64,000 bases of DNA from Rhizoctonia solani (GCF_016906535.1 NC_057382.1:1488001-1552000), one strand, 5' to 3'. Counted from the first letter of the stretch, positions 1-13,023 are shown. Notes: generated from the letters alone by a model not told the origin. Program-made: numbers and translations.

Positions 1-243
1 CTCAGTCAAGGAGAAGAACCGTGGAGACAAGGTCACTGTACACGCCGTGTATGGTGTCCCTCATCATTTCAGGGACCTAAGCGTCCAATTCTGGCAAACC
101 GTTGGTCAGTGGATCAAAGATGAGAAGCTTGTGCCTAACCGGGTACAAGTCGTAAAGGGAGGTCTGGCTGCGCTACCGGAAGCTTGGATCTTTCGCGCAA
201 GGGTGTGAGCGGTGTGAAGATCATAATCCACCCTCAAGAGTAA
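1..243 (+). CDS. 3' end of zinc-type alcohol dehydrogenase / quinone oxidoreductase-like (MDR) protein, partial
   Basis: The gene enters from the left edge. The visible part reads as the C-terminus of a medium-chain dehydrogenase/reductase: a stretch around VQFWQTVGQWI, then KGGLAALPEA, then a terminal GVKIIIHPQE just before the TAA at 241-243. Ending in a G-K-(I/V)-I-x-H-P-x-(E) strand is typical of fungal NADPH-dependent enoyl/quinone reductase-like MDRs. The frame is continuous to about 183, then must shift by one base at the TT of 184-185 to reach the conserved end. One extra T there restores it, the same homopolymer pattern seen in other genes of the window. Substrate and the Rossmann core lie outside the window. 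Confidence 0.6.
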
Positions 244-1129
244 GCGCGAGAGGAAACTACTTGTACTTATAGAATGGTCTTCAATCCAAGCGAGTTTAAC
301 TGTCCGATAGTATAGCAAGAGGTACATTAGGACGCTTTAGCTTAAGGCTGTCAGTTAATTAGAAAGATATGGCTCATCATTTGGGTTATTAGTAGCTGAG
401 TGTTGGAGAGATTGTCAGCTCAACCAAGCGTACTATATTCCCATAGGTCGGGGTGGCGTGCGCGAATCAAGTGACATAGCTACGATTCTCTAGTGCTGTC
501 TTCGGTATACCGCAGATGCTTGAGTTTTATCTATCACGATTCGACATCAGAGGCCTGAGTTGCTACCAAATTTTCTCAGATACTATAATGGTTTTGACTA
601 GACTTCGAAACCGAAAGCTTTCCAATAATCAGGGCAACAATGTAGGTGCCATGGCGAATAACCAGATGCCCAAAACACTTGCGTTGAGCTTATCTGCTGC
701 CAAGTAACCAGAACATTAAGCACCAATCCCATCGATCAACCTTGTTAACGTTCAAGCGGGCACTAATATAAGATATACTGGAGGACTAAATTAGTATTGA
801 GTCCCAGGTCAAACAGACGACCAGTTGCTTGTAACATTAAGGTCCTGGAAGACTCGCACCAGTATGGTCAATTCAATACCACCCTCCCAGGGGAATGGTT
901 TGAATGAAAGACAGACATCTTTCGCTCGATCAAATGCGCTACTATGAAAACAGGAGATCTTGTTATGGAATAGAGGATGAGTAGTACCTTGAATTCATGC
1001 ACCAACTCGGTAATTATCATGTACATGTAGAGTAAAAAGTGGTTAGAGTAAGGTCACATAGTTGATAATGTATTTTAAAAGGAATTATGAACCACTGGCA
1101 CAACGAAAGAAACCAAATACCACCTAATA
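244..1129. other. intergenic, no gene seen
   Basis: This is AT-rich sequence between the convergent ends of the dehydrogenase and the transcription-factor gene. The longest open frame (516-707) shows no family resemblance and no splice-linked neighbours. I see no RNA gene or repeat. Confidence 0.5.
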
Positions 1130-3305
1130 TTACATACCAACGACACGCAAGCATGCCAGTCGAAGGTCATGCCATACCACTGGACCCAGACGTTTTGGTC
1201 GCGACCATATCTCGTTCAGTATTTTTATGATATCGTTCCCTGAAGTGGGCCGACGCGAACACTCGGGTTGATTCATCATACGTTGGTGGATCGCGTCTTG
1301 TTCTTCTACCGAGTGTGTGGCTACGCCTAACTGTGGTGGTTTGTGAGATAAAGACTTCATAAAAATACGAATGGGTATCGGACATACCATGATGATTGGA
1401 AGAATCAAAAACACATCGGGGTTCCTCCCCGGCTTTACTCCCCGGAAGAGTTCCATAAACCTCGCTTGTGCAAGCCTGACTCTAGAATCGATAGATTCTG
1501 CTCCACATAGACCCTGTCCTGTATGTTAGTTACGAATAGGCGAGGTAGCAACCACACCCACCATGTATAAGTAAATGTATGCGGCCTGGCGCCAACATTC
1601 CTGTACGACAAGCCTGCTCACTAGCAACGATGGCTCCTCTGATAGCCCCAGTACGGGTCGGAAGCCCGCAATCTCCAATTCCAGCTCTCGGATTGTTGCT
1701 GTATCAACGCAATCACCACAGTCTTCTCGTAGAGCATTCATTCGAGCCAGGGTTATTACCAATCTATCGGGGACGCCATAAAACCATTGCATCCCAAGGT
1801 AATCCTGAATGTGCATTTTGGATTCGGGTACATCTTGTGTGAATGCAACGTCGTATCGGAAGAACATGGGGCGATTCATGATGACGCTCATCAAAATGTC
1901 GAATGTGGCAAAGTATCGGAGCGATAGATTACTTTGAAGTAATAAGCTCGGCAGGTGCACAAACTCATCTTGGGGGCCCGGGCATGCACGACGAAAGATG
2001 GGAGCACTGAGTTGCATGAGCGATAGGATATTCGATAGTGGCAAGTATTTGAACGCCATTGAAAAGAGCTACTGAAGTGTTTAAGCCCCTATACGCGGTG
2101 GTAAACTGGGTCATACCTCGTGCCCGAAGATAAATATGTCAGCAGCAGTGGGTTGATCCAGGGTTCCGCGTGAATAGTTAGTAGTGGCTGCCAGGAATTG
2201 CTGACACATGTGAGTCTGGAAGACGGTAAAACTCGGTAGGTCATCAAGATCATATATGGTGCTACTCCCAGCAGCCCACGTGAAATCTGAGACTAGCTTC
2301 AACTTCCATCTCGCCGATTCTGAGGCTTCATATTGACGAAAGACATATGTACGCCCTATCTGGATAACCCGAAGGGGATCGAACATCATTTGTGTAGCCC
2401 AAAATGCGTCTACGCAACTGGTTCAGAGCATATTAGATTGCTTGCAAATTAAAACACTCACACGCATTTAGGATAAATGGCAACGTGTTGCTTTCAACAT
2501 TCCGATCCAAGGATATCATCCTTGTGAAATTATTATTCACATCGTCCGAAGCTTTGGAATTTCCGGAAACACTGCATTCGTTGCCATGTTTATCTGGTTT
2601 TGACTCGATGGGAGAACACGCTAGATTTGTTTGAGTAACTGTATGGGAAGGCACAGTCGAGGAATCGTGATCTTCGTCTTGTTTTGCGAGACTAAGCAAG
2701 GCATCAAAAAGACTTGCTTGACCTGGTGTCATTGAATGGGGTTTTCGATTATGGGAGTTTGTTTCCGCCAGTTCCTGTATGTTGCTTGGGTCTTGCGTGC
2801 CGCACATGCTAAGTGAGGGTGACCTCTGAGGAAGTTCTTCTTCCCTCTCATCGAATCCTATGCTCAGAGTGGTAATAGATTTCTCTAAAAAGGAAATTAA
2901 GAAGGGTGGAAACACGATCATAGAGAAGATAGAGAACGGTATGATCGAAGCTTACCTGGATCGGTAGAGACAAATGAACGATGTTGTGGGCCAACACTCA
3001 ATTCTTCAACTACATTGTTCAACGAGGACAGTAGGTATTTTGTGGTCACGATTGCATTGTTACTCATCCCGGTTAATTTGGTATGCATACTCGAGGATGT
3101 AGTACGACTGTGGGTAACTTGTGTTCGGTGTTCGGTAGACGCCTCTGTGCTCTGATACGTCTCGCAAGCAGAATAACTCGGGGACTGGTGCCTACGTTGT
3201 CTATCCTGGCTGTGTCAAGGTCAAAATTTGGACAAACGTGGTATTGAGGGCCGGACCTCACCCATCTCGATCAATTTCACGACTTATAGAGCTTGGATAA
3301 AGCAT
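1130..3305 (-). CDS. fungal-specific transcription factor domain protein (Zn2Cys6-family type, zinc cluster not found)
   Basis: Five or more exons read from about 3305 down to 1130. A Ser/Thr/Asn-rich linker (about 3190-2480) leads into NAYAFWATQMMFDPLRV, where a T/AC split codon joins exons across the intron near 2401-2468. Next come VFRQYEASESARWKL and a long exon (1526-2068) with RPMFFRYDVAFTQDVP and a DYLGMQWFYGVPD-like helix. The C-terminal exon has FRGVKPGRNPDVF and WHDLRLACLRVVGM. This order matches the fungal_trans domain proteins that are expanded in Rhizoctonia. Splicing at 1525 onto GLCGAESIDSRV keeps the frame. Members normally start with a Cys6 zinc binuclear cluster. I could not find one upstream, so the ATG at 3305 is a guess and the gene may be a cluster-less paralogue or have an unseen first exon. 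Regulatory targets are unknown. Confidence 0.75.
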
Positions 3306-4715
3306 GAAATCGATATATAAACACTGGTCAGGATGATTGTTTGCATGCTGGCTCCTCGGTTGTCCTCGGCTACAGTTGTCGCCGAGTCACATGACTAATT
3401 ACTGTCTTCACTTTGGAAATGCGTCTCTGCACGGTTGCTGTGCTGTGACATCGGAGGTTGTCAATCACGCGTATATTGTACAATCCATATGAGAACGTGG
3501 AACCGTGTAAATTAGCATTGTTTATGTGGCTGAAGAACAAGCACATCTCATGAAGTTCAGCAGGCTGGCATACATTAGCAAGCTGAAAAATTTAAACATT
3601 CTAAGGCGTTTTGAGGTAAAGTTCTATATGGTGCAGTATAGCTGATAATAGAAGATAGAATGAAATATGGCTGAAGCCAGAACAGACGAGAAATTTCGAG
3701 AGGTCGGCTGTGGATAGCATGCATTAAGCGATGTGATATGAGACAAAAGGGCCAGACCACTAAAGCCCGCGCTCAACCTTGCAGCTGGTACCACGACTGG
3801 TGATCAAAGCAACCATGTGATATCTGTCCATGATGAAGTGAGCTTATAGTAACATGAGGTTGCGGGGTCGGGAACAGAATTTCATGGTGTTGAATGGATG
3901 CGGCTACTTCCATTCCAACTAATTCCAGTTGAATGACTCAATGTTCTTGCTACATCATCGCAACCGTACGTGTCTGCGACCTATTTTGAAACTATTGGCT
4001 TCATGTCCTTTCGCAACTTTTGTTTGGCCAAATCGCTACTATCAACACCGGATCTCATGGAGTGTATATTCGCTCAGGTCTTTAATGTGTACCATGGCCA
4101 TATTCCAACATTAAGAAGTTAACATTGGTCTTGGCTTTGAATGGCACATTACTTACCATTAGCCCGAGCCCCAAAATACAGAAAATAAATGAATGAGATG
4201 TCCCGGCAGCCTAATTGTCGTAACATGAGCACTTAGAGCGAACCATAGCTAGCCAGGCCTCTTTTCAACTTACATTCGCGCATGTCAGCAAAATTCGATT
4301 TTGCTCATGAAGGCTCAGAAGTACTGGAAATAAATAGCATTTCTAAAAAGGAAACGCAGCATTTCATGGAGCGACCAATCAATAGCGGAGATTTGAGGAG
4401 GGAGGGGGGCTAAGAGAGTGCTAACGTATATGCCTTAGCAGACACAGGTAGACTATAATGTATGTGTTCATATATTGGTAGTTTTCAAGGTCGTTTCCGG
4501 AATTTGAAGTAACTCCCATTGTATCTACGTCAATAAGAATGATAACCCAACCATCATACCATGATCAGAAAGGATAAACACACTCCCATTCTTATTGTTC
4601 CATTTACATACAAGATCAAATAAAACAAGAAAGCGAAGCTCTCATCAAAAGATAGCATATAATGATACAATAGCATCACCCACTTTGGTGCCCAAGCCGC
4701 CTATCACGAATCTGA
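3306..4715. other. intergenic, no gene seen
   Basis: This is about 1.4 kb between the transcription-factor gene and the 3' end of the SUN gene. Only short open frames without motifs occur. I looked on the minus strand up to about 3500 for a missing zinc-cluster exon and found none. Confidence 0.4.
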
Positions 4716-7644
4716 CTATGCGCATTGCATCCGAATTGCTGACCCAGTGTCGACGGAGAATCCCCTTGCCTTGCGTCTAGCCCCCCACGTTCGAGGAGTA
4801 GGAGGGGAGACGAGTCGAGGAACACGAGGAACATGCATGTTTTCTTCAACAATTATTTCCTGCATAGGATCCTCCACATCAAGATCCACGTCAGTGTCTT
4901 CCCATTCCGTCCCGTTGTCTGGATACTGTGGCTGGGTCGGCGCAAAACGACGGCCAAGTACACCAGCGGGAACTTTGCGGGCCGGTGCGCCCCCTTGTTG
5001 TTTAACAAGGTGACGAATGTCGCTGGTCCTACTCGCATCATTGGATTGAGCACTGTCGAGCATTGACGACGCATCAAGTGGCTCTGTATCGTGATTTGAG
5101 TGGTCAATATCGTTATCTTTCTCGGCCGGCTCCTCCTGCATGCGCAGCCTTCGTTGAGTATCCAACTCAACCTCATGGAGATGTGCTGTTCGGGCCAAGC
5201 GCTTCATCCCTGTAGCGGGACGCTTGCCTAGGCTAGGGGAGATAACCAATTGGTCGTTCGGTAAGGACATTGATTGGCTCCTTCTTACGCCTCCTGCGAT
5301 CGCTGGGCGCAAGGACGGAAACGGTAGTACCCCTTGAGGAAAGCGAACTCCTTTCGTGGGAGGCTTACTAGGCGATCGAGACTCTGTTCTTGATGGACTT
5401 CTGCTGGCGTTGCCTATGGTGTTCCAAACGTTTGGGGCGGCGGTCCAGGGTGTACGGGGGTAAACGGAGACCCGCCTGTAGGATCGAGGTAGCTGTAAGC
5501 GGGTAACCAAACAAAAAGATGTTAATCCCACCGACCTGGATCTTGATGCGAGATATCTCCACTCGAACGCCGGTCCTGCCGCGTCCAAGAAAAGGGTCGC
5601 CCACTTATGCTTGGCTTGGACTGTGTACGATACCTTGGGTAAAACCCGCGCCCAAGTCCAAGCCCGCTATCGACACGTCGACGCATACCACTCAGCAAAT
5701 GTGTCTCGGCGCGTGATCCACGTGTAAGAGCCATAAACACAAGGACTGTAGTCAAAAGACATAACTGCGCAATGCCAAGTCTTTTTTCAAGAACGACCTA
5801 GCCAAGCTGAGATAAGCAAATTGGATGTTCTGAAGAATAAACATGCTCAATACCTCTTCTGCCAACGCATTCACTTGCTCCAAAAGTGTGTTCCATCGTT
5901 TTTCCATTTCCATCTGCTTCTGTTGGACACTTCTCATAGAACGCTGCAACTCTTGTTGTTCTCGATTGGTAAGTGCTCTCAATCTTCCCACTTCCTCCTC
6001 GAGACGACGGAGTGCTTGTCGAACCGATTGGTTTTGCTCCTCGACATAACGCAAGCTAAGCGTGCTACCTCGCTCGAGCATTTCTAGACGATTCCAAATA
6101 GTGCGGTATATAGACTCCCCACCAGTCGATGGTATTGGTGTGGCGATTTGTGTGGCTTTGAGCATAGGAGATGTTGGAGACGCCGACTCTTGAGTTTTAG
6201 ATTTAGATGGCCTTACACTCCCACTCTTCATATTCGAATCAGTCGCAGTTGGTTTGTGATCTTCTGCGCTATTGGACGACGAATTAAGAGTCTCAGTGAT
6301 GTTAGAGTGCACTGGGTTACGGCTATCCACAGACGAGTTGCGGGAATTGCGAAGGCCGAGTCGTTGGTTCGCAGATTCGAACCGGATGATACTGTCGTAT
6401 CGTTTGTTACAAGCGGAGTTGGCGTCGGCGTACCACTTGGGTCTGTCCTATACGATGTCTCAACCGAAATACCCTCGCCTTTCTGATGCCTATGATGAGT
6501 CGATTCTTCTGTTGGTGGGCGTGATATCAGAGAATCTTCCTCATCTGCGCTAGATATTGTAAGTCCGGCGGGACGTCGTGCTTGCCATTCTTGCTTCCAT
6601 TCCTCTATCCTCCAATCCTCCATCTGTGTCAGCCCATAGACGCGGAGTAGGCTCACTGGGCAAAAGTATTCTTTGCCGTAGTGGCTGAGAAATTCAATCC
6701 GAATGTAGCGATCAAATGTATTTGGGAGGTTGTAAAGGCGAAATGTCTATCAATGGTCAACACAAGTGTTGTTTGTCAAGCACTTGCACGCACCTGTATA
6801 CCACGGACATTCTTGGCACGAAATACGCCTGCACCGACCCAATTTAACTTTGGTGAATGTGGATTGTTGGTTCGCCCTAGATATATGGCGATATCCTTGA
6901 ACACTCCGGAGAAGAACTCGAAGTTTGCCAGTTGCACTGTATCCACTCGTATATCATCACATAGCTCGACGACGATATGCTTATCTAGAGTTGTTGCAGC
7001 GAAATAAGTGTCGGCTCCAAAATACAAGCAGAACGACTCACTTTTTGCCGAGCAAGGTGCCAACATATATTTATCTTTTTTTGAGGATAAAATTGAAGAC
7101 GCGGATTTCATGCTCTTGCCTGCAGAATGCACGCGAGCAGTGCAGTCCACAGAAGCATAGTTAAAACGCCCTTCAATAGGAAAGAACTCGGGAATGGCCT
7201 CTCCCACAGTTTCGACGACCGGAATCAGGATAGTGCTGGTCGTCTCGGATGCCACTGTAGACTCCTCAGAGAAAGGTGCGACAACCGTTGGCGTATGATA
7301 ATCTGTAGTTCTGATCTCCGTAGAACTCAAGGCCAGTGCCTTGCCTTCCACTCTTCAAAAGGGAGTAGATCATCCGCTGGATCTGGGTCAGGCTGAATAG
7401 GATGTAACGGTATCAAGCAGCACACAGGCTCGGAAGGAGGGACAATGAGCCGAAATGGGTTGTTCTGTGAGAAAAGCTGGGTTGGTTGGACACTGGCTGA
7501 TGGTGAAGATGGAGCGGTGGTGGTGATGGCGGTATGCTGAGTCGCTGAATCATAGGACGTCGCCTGACGTGCAAGAGCAAGAGAAGTATAGTGACCTAGA
7601 AGCACAGAGCACAATGACACCCCATTGGTTATCTTTACCAGCAT
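4716..7644 (-). CDS. Slp1-type (mid-SUN) SUN-domain membrane protein
   Basis: The start at 7644 gives an N-terminal hydrophobic signal followed by a Ser/Thr-rich linker and LLPFEEWKA, the FEEWK motif that precedes the SUN domain in Slp1 proteins. The SUN domain follows: RFNYASVDCTA, SILSSKKDKYML, IVVELCDDIRVDTVQLANFE, then across an intron (about 6730-6795) FLSHYGKEYFCPVSLLRVYG. The second half has TIWNRLEMLERGSTLSLRYVEEQ and a coiled coil (about 6090-5870). A C-terminal membrane segment (AQLCLLTTVLVFMALTRG) is split by the intron around 5805-5860. A long disordered tail with SPS motifs ends at 4716. In yeast, Slp1 with Emp65 protects soluble ER proteins. An ER location is inferred. A one-base shift near 5415 is needed to join the Pro-rich and SPSRTESRS parts of the tail. 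An intron with a weak donor (near 6310-6420) is also needed. Confidence 0.85.
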
Positions 7645-8204
7645 TGTCGATCAACGACAAACAATATAGTTGGTATCTGTGACGGCAGCTTCACAAAATC
7701 GTAAGCGCTACCTTTTAATTTTGATATTTCGGACACATACAGACTTCGGGATAGGAGTAACCGCTAACAAAACAGCAACGTGCGTAGTGACGTGTCAGGG
7801 AAGTCAAGCGACAAGTGGGAAACTAAAGCTCGCCGTCTGAGTGTGGATTTCACTTCAATTCGACTCACTTTTTGGGGTTGGACTCCTTGCTTAGTATCCG
7901 GTGTTCATTCTAAATGTACGATTCGACTCCCATAGTGGGGAATAACAAACGCACCGCTGGGCGCTTAGAATGACATAATTGACGGGTCGGCTATGTATTA
8001 GAGATTGTTTGTTCGAATGTTGATCGAGCACAACAAATTATGGTTGAAATGAACACATCTAATTGGAAAATGTACAAGGTGTACAAAGCGTAAAAACACA
8101 ACGGTCAGGAACCACAAAGAAGAGTATACTACTACAGTAAAGGCACAACCAGCTAAATCTATACGAAGTCAATATGCACTGACTGAGCAAGGATGCAAGT
8201 GCTT
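7645..8204. other. promoter region of the SUN gene and 3' flank of the lyase gene
   Basis: This is short intergenic sequence. I see no open frame with family resemblance and no repeat. Confidence 0.4.
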
Positions 8205-9361
8205 TTAGATGGAGCTGAGAGCAGTGCCACCTGCACGCCTATCAATCTCGATCACCTCGTCCAGGCCAACAACCTCGAAGAACTTGCGTGGGTCCATTCC
8301 ACGGGCCGAGGTGTGGTCGGTTCCAGTCTTCTTCAAGAGCGCCATTGCTTCACGGATTCCGTGGGCGGCTGCGACACAAGACACAAGGGAGAAGATGATG
8401 ATCTTTGCACCCATTTCCTCGGCCTCCTTAGTAGTGAATGAGGGGGTCAGACCACCTGAAATGACATTTACAAGAACCTGATGCCTGAGGTCAGTATTTG
8501 TTTAATTTGGATCCAGTGGATAGGAGCTTACGGGAGTGGGGTGGAGAGCTTTCACGGTCTTTTCGAGCAGCTCCTTGGTCTTCACACCCTCGATGAACGC
8601 TACATCAGCACCGACAGAGGCAGCTGCTTGCAAGCGGCGGATAGCCTCGTCCATACCGAGCACCTGAGCAGAGTCGGTACGGGCAATGATGACAATGTCG
8701 CTTCCCGGAATGGCGTCGCGAGCCTGGACAGCTGCACGGATACGGGTCACGAACTCCTCGGTGGAGACGACCTGCTTGCCAAGCAAATGGCCACATCGCT
8801 TAGTTTGAACCTAGTAATATTAAATATCATGTCATCAGTACTGTCAAATAACGTAGATACTAAACGCATATATGCATACCTGATCTTCGATGTGGAGACC
8901 TGCCACACCGGCCCGGTCGTACATTTGCACTGTGCGAGCTACCATCGCAGGCCCGCCGAAGCCAGTGTCGGCGTCGGCAATGAGCGGGGTAGAGTAGCTG
9001 AGACCAGTGATCATGCTGGCGTTTTGAACAAAGTCAGGCAATGTTGCAATAGCAAGATCGGGCATGCCAAGCTTGGCAGCGGTAGTAGCAGCTCCACTGT
9101 AGCCCAAAGTGTTAGTTAAGATCTCATAACTAGAATAAAATATAACACCCACCTCTGGTAGAGGCAGTCGAAACCAGCTTCAAGAGCGCAGCGGGCGCTG
9201 ATACCGTCGCATACACCAGGGGCAACAACGATACCAGGGCGAGCAAGCATCTGGCGGAGACGAGTGCTTGCCTTGTAAGAAAGCGGCTCATCTGCGGTGT
9301 GGCGGAGGTGAGCGGGGATGGTGTATTCGCGCTGGAAGGTCTCGATGGGCTGGACAACCAT
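8205..9361 (-). CDS. isocitrate lyase/PEP mutase superfamily enzyme, copy A (C-C lyase type)
   Basis: Four exons encode about 330 residues, the usual length for this alpha/beta-barrel family (PrpB, oxaloacetate acetylhydrolase and relatives). Visible motifs are RQMLARPGIVVAPGVCDGIS near the N-terminus, PLIADADTGFGGP (Mg2+-binding Asp region), HIEDQ, the active-site loop KRCGH with its catalytic Cys after an intron, IIARTDSAQ, FIEGVK and VNVISGGLTPSF. A Cys in the KRCGH loop favours C-C bond lyase chemistry (methylisocitrate or dimethylmalate lyase, or oxaloacetate hydrolase) over PEP mutase. Which substrate cannot be decided here. Introns lie near 9097-9152, 8814-8880 and 8480-8532. The start fits the paralogue at 13 kb, which has the same intron positions. 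Oxalate formation from oxaloacetate is one possible role in a plant-associated fungus. Confidence 0.85.
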
Positions 9362-11868
9362 GTTGAATGAGTTTGAAAGTGTTGGGTTGAGAACGAAGAG
9401 CTGGAAGCTGAAGAGATAGAAGAGGTGATGTTGTTAGAAAAGAAAATACTACCCTCGGTTATATACACCGTTTTCCCTACCACCCTGTCCAAGCCGGAGA
9501 CAACCAAACCGCTTGGTATCCTAACTTGGACTCGGTTCTTCAGCCAAGTCTTCAGTAATGGTACGAATCTCACGACAGTCACTATTGCCTCCAGCCAAGC
9601 GATTCGAATATTCCCCGTGAATTCTGCCAAGTTCGGAGCCGTGGCACACCACATGGACTATGTTGATATTCTAACAAATATAGAGTTGCGCACAAATTCT
9701 GAGCGACGTGAGAGATTTACTTGAATCTACTCTGCGGAGTAAATGTCAGTAATTCCAACGGTTGGTGATGTGTTCCTCAGCATCGGTTCCAGAAGTCCAT
9801 TGGTGTGGAGGTCGGCTATGGAGCGAGAATATGCGAACTTGAGTAATACTTCCAAGTGATTGGATTCGAAGTTGGAATGAATTATAAGATATCAAATACT
9901 TGGAAGCTAAGAAAGGAAACAGTTCCACGTTATGTTTACCTGCAAACCTGTCGAGGTACAATCTTTGGATGGCATGTCAAACAACAACGCGAACTCCCCT
10001 GGGGTGTCCACGTTGAGTAACACGTCTGATGCCCCGCAGCCACCCCGCAAATGGGATATCGCCTCCCAATAAACGAATGTGACACCATCTGCGAGGATAA
10101 CGTACAAAGCTATCGACAGGGAATTCGGAGATAATTTGACGAGACATCGCCGCGCTTCACACCCGGCGCTTAGTACGCATCAAATTGACTCAAGCCGGAG
10201 GTACCCGCAGTCCGGTAATGGAGAACAATGATCGACAGGGGGTCAAAAAAGGCGATTACCAATATCGCTGAGGAGATCTATTGGGAGCACACTCAACGTC
10301 GCTCAACCAACGAGTAGTATCTCAACACCACCGTAACGTAGCTACACATTTCAATAGCAGGCAACGGAAAGATGGTATGATTGAACATCAATTGGCACCC
10401 AGACTTTGGTTGTGCAGGAAATTGTGGGTTCCGAGAGCCTTCACAGTCGATCAGTAGCAGGGTGAGCACTATCGTACTCCGCACCAAGCGAGTGGATCGG
10501 ACCGAGGCCGGATAGCATTGTCGATTCTGCAGGGGAATACACGGCAAATTCGACAAGACTTGGCACATTGCAACCTAAGGATAACCCGTCTTGGCATTTA
10601 AGCGCTGGGAATTTCTCACAATTTCAGTAATTATCGATTGATATTCGGGATACCACGCATGTGCCAAGATATTTGCGCTGAGTTTGTATGATACATGGCT
10701 CTTGAGCTTTCATTCTATCCTACGGTATGTACTTGGCCTCCCTCCGACCGCCGAACCATGTGTGATCCTTTTTCAAGCTGGTTAATCCAGGCCCTTTGTG
10801 GCAGCTTTGTGATGTCGATATGCCGAGTTTCCGCTTGTACTATGCCAATAGGTGTCACCGCTACAGTTTACATGCGAATAACATGGTCGGAATCGATATC
10901 TCTGTTATTTTAAGCCATGCCTAAGAATTGTGGTAACAAACTTTAATGCTTTTCTTTGATCGGGTTTCTGTAGGCCGTTCAGAATTATTATTAGTATCTC
11001 TCTGTGACTAAGTGAAGATTCAGCTCGGGGATCTACGGCATGTATGATAGACAGCTGGGCGACAGTGATCTAAGAGCGGGGAGCCTGCCGTAAAGCTAAG
11101 ACATACAATCTTAACGAAATCATGTCAATGCTAGTCACACGACTTTCCTGAACTTACGTTGCTCGAAGAGGCACGACCCTGTGAGTGCCGGCGGCAGTCT
11201 TATCAAATAATAATTGCTATCAAACTGAGAGTTGTTTCGCTATAAACTGTATACACTATAGCGGGACGCTTTGGATTAAGGGCGTGTAGTATAACACAAT
11301 TGCAACTCATAAAGAGGGAGCAGTCCGGACGAGTCCCTATGAGAATAATCATTGGCAATATCAAGGTGTCTAATTAACTCTAATATTGATGCGATTGTAC
11401 CTTAAATACTTCATTTTATCACACCCTTAGGCTCAACGCCGTTCATTCACGGGCTTCGTTTAGAATTATTATAGGGTCAGCTATGGTCTCTTGATGTCTT
11501 TCACCAGTATTCGTCTCTCAATTAAACAGAGGTGTTGATAAGTGCACTTGGTTGGATGTTACCATCTTCATGTTATTATCGGCTATATTGTCGTTCAAAT
11601 TGAAGTGAATTGGGTCTGTCGCTCACACTGTGCTTCCACGCATCACAATGCGTACGATAAGGATTCAGTCTTGGGTAGACTTCCTATAGATAAAGGAAAC
11701 GCTCAATGGAGCAAAAAGCAGACCGATAAAAATAGAAAATGGGCTTTATTCACAATGTCTATAAACAAACTTCAAGCCCGAAATCAAGTAAAACTACATC
11801 TAATCGCACAACATACTCAGCCCTATCAACAAAAGCTATCAAAACAAGCAACCATGATATAGAACATC
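9362..11868. other. spacer between the two lyase paralogues, no gene supported
   Basis: This is about 2.5 kb. Short open frames near 9907-10107 and 10293-10568 (-) lack recognisable motifs or convincing splice partners. The first 70 bases next to 9361 are pyrimidine-rich on the coding strand of copy A, as expected for a fungal 5' leader. The spacer does not look like a third lyase copy. Confidence 0.4.
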
Positions 11869-13011
11869 TCAGATAGAGCTGAGAGCAGTGCCACCTGCAC
11901 GCCTGTCAACCTCGATCACCTCGTCCAGGCCAACAACCTCGAAGAACTTGCGTGGGTCCATTCCCCGGGCAGATGTGTGGTCAGTGCCGGTCTTCTTCAG
12001 TAGCGCCATTGCCTCGCGGATCGCATGCACTGCCGCGACGGCTGAGACAAGAGAGAAGATGATGATCTTTGCACCCATTGCCTCTGCCTCTTGGGTAGTG
12101 AACGAAGGAGTCAGACCGCCTGAGATAACGTTCACAAGCACCTGTTATCTGCGTCAATATCTATTCGGTTAGGGTATGTTTAACTCAGACTTACAGGTGT
12201 AGGAGCCAATGCCTTCACAGTCTTCTCGAGCAGCTCCTTGGTCTTCACACCCTCGATGAACGCTACATCAGCACCGACAGAGGCAGCTGCTTGCAAGCGG
12301 TGGATAGCCTCATCCATGCCGAGCACCTGAGCAGAGTCGGTACGAGCAATCACAACAATGTCGCACCCCGGGATAGCGTCGCGAGCCTGGACAGCTGCAC
12401 GGATACGGGTCACGAACTCCTCAGTGGAGACGACTTGCTTGCCAAGCAGGTGTCCGCATCGCTTAGTTTGAACCTGCGACCCCGCAGTCAATTATCTTGC
12501 CAAGTAAGGGTCGAACTCGCATATCTGCTTACCTGATCTTCGATGTGGAGAGCTGCCACGCCGGCCCGGTCGTACATTTGCACTGTACGAGCTACCATCG
12601 CAGGCCCGCCGAAGCCAGTGTCGGCGTCGGCAATGAGCGGAGTAGAGTAGCTGAGGCTGGTAATCATGCCAGCGTTTTGGACAAAGTCAGGCAGTGTAGC
12701 GATAGCGAGATCGGGCATGCCAAGCTTGGCAGCAGTAGTGGCGGCACCGCTGAAAGTACCAGTGTGAGTAAAGTATATGCGTGTGGTAAAGCAATGCAGC
12801 GTTACCTCTGATAGAGACATTCGAAGCCTGCCTCGAGAGCGCAGCGAGCACTGATACCGTCGCATACACCAGGAGCAGCTACGATACCAGGACGAGCAAG
12901 CATCTGGCGGAGACGGGTGCTTGCCTTGGCAGACAACGGCTCATCTGCGGTGTGGCGGAGGTGAGCGGGGATGGTATACTCGCGCTCAAAGGTCTGGATG
13001 GGTTGCATAAC
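11869..13011 (-). CDS. isocitrate lyase/PEP mutase superfamily enzyme, copy B (paralogue of copy A)
   Basis: This has the same four-exon structure and the same motifs as copy A: APGVCDGIS, PLIADADTGFGGP, HIEDQ, KRCGH, ARTDSAQ and SGGLTPSF. Protein differences are few, for example QNAGMITSLSY against QNASMITGLSY, GCDIVVIA against GSDIVIIA, and TTQEAEAMGA in place of TTKEAEEMGA. Introns sit at identical codons but their sequences and lengths differ. The chosen start (VMQPIQTFEREYTIP, ATG at 13011) aligns with copy A. An in-frame ATG four codons upstream (13023) is also possible. The reading frame is intact. Two tandem, same-strand copies with diverged introns indicate an old gene duplication, not an assembly echo. 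Substrate specificity is undecided, as for copy A. Confidence 0.85.
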
Positions 13012-13023
13012 CATGTCGGGCAA

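Noticed and set aside
8209..9119. Plus-strand frames across lyase copy A, mirrored in copy B
   Set aside because: Antisense shadows of the conserved lyase exons.
9907..10568. Open frames between the two lyase copies (-)
   Set aside because: No motif, no splice-linked continuation, and alternative frames of similar length overlap them.
11310..11345. Hammerhead-like GGACGAGTCC
   Set aside because: The conserved CTGATGA and GAAA core elements are absent.
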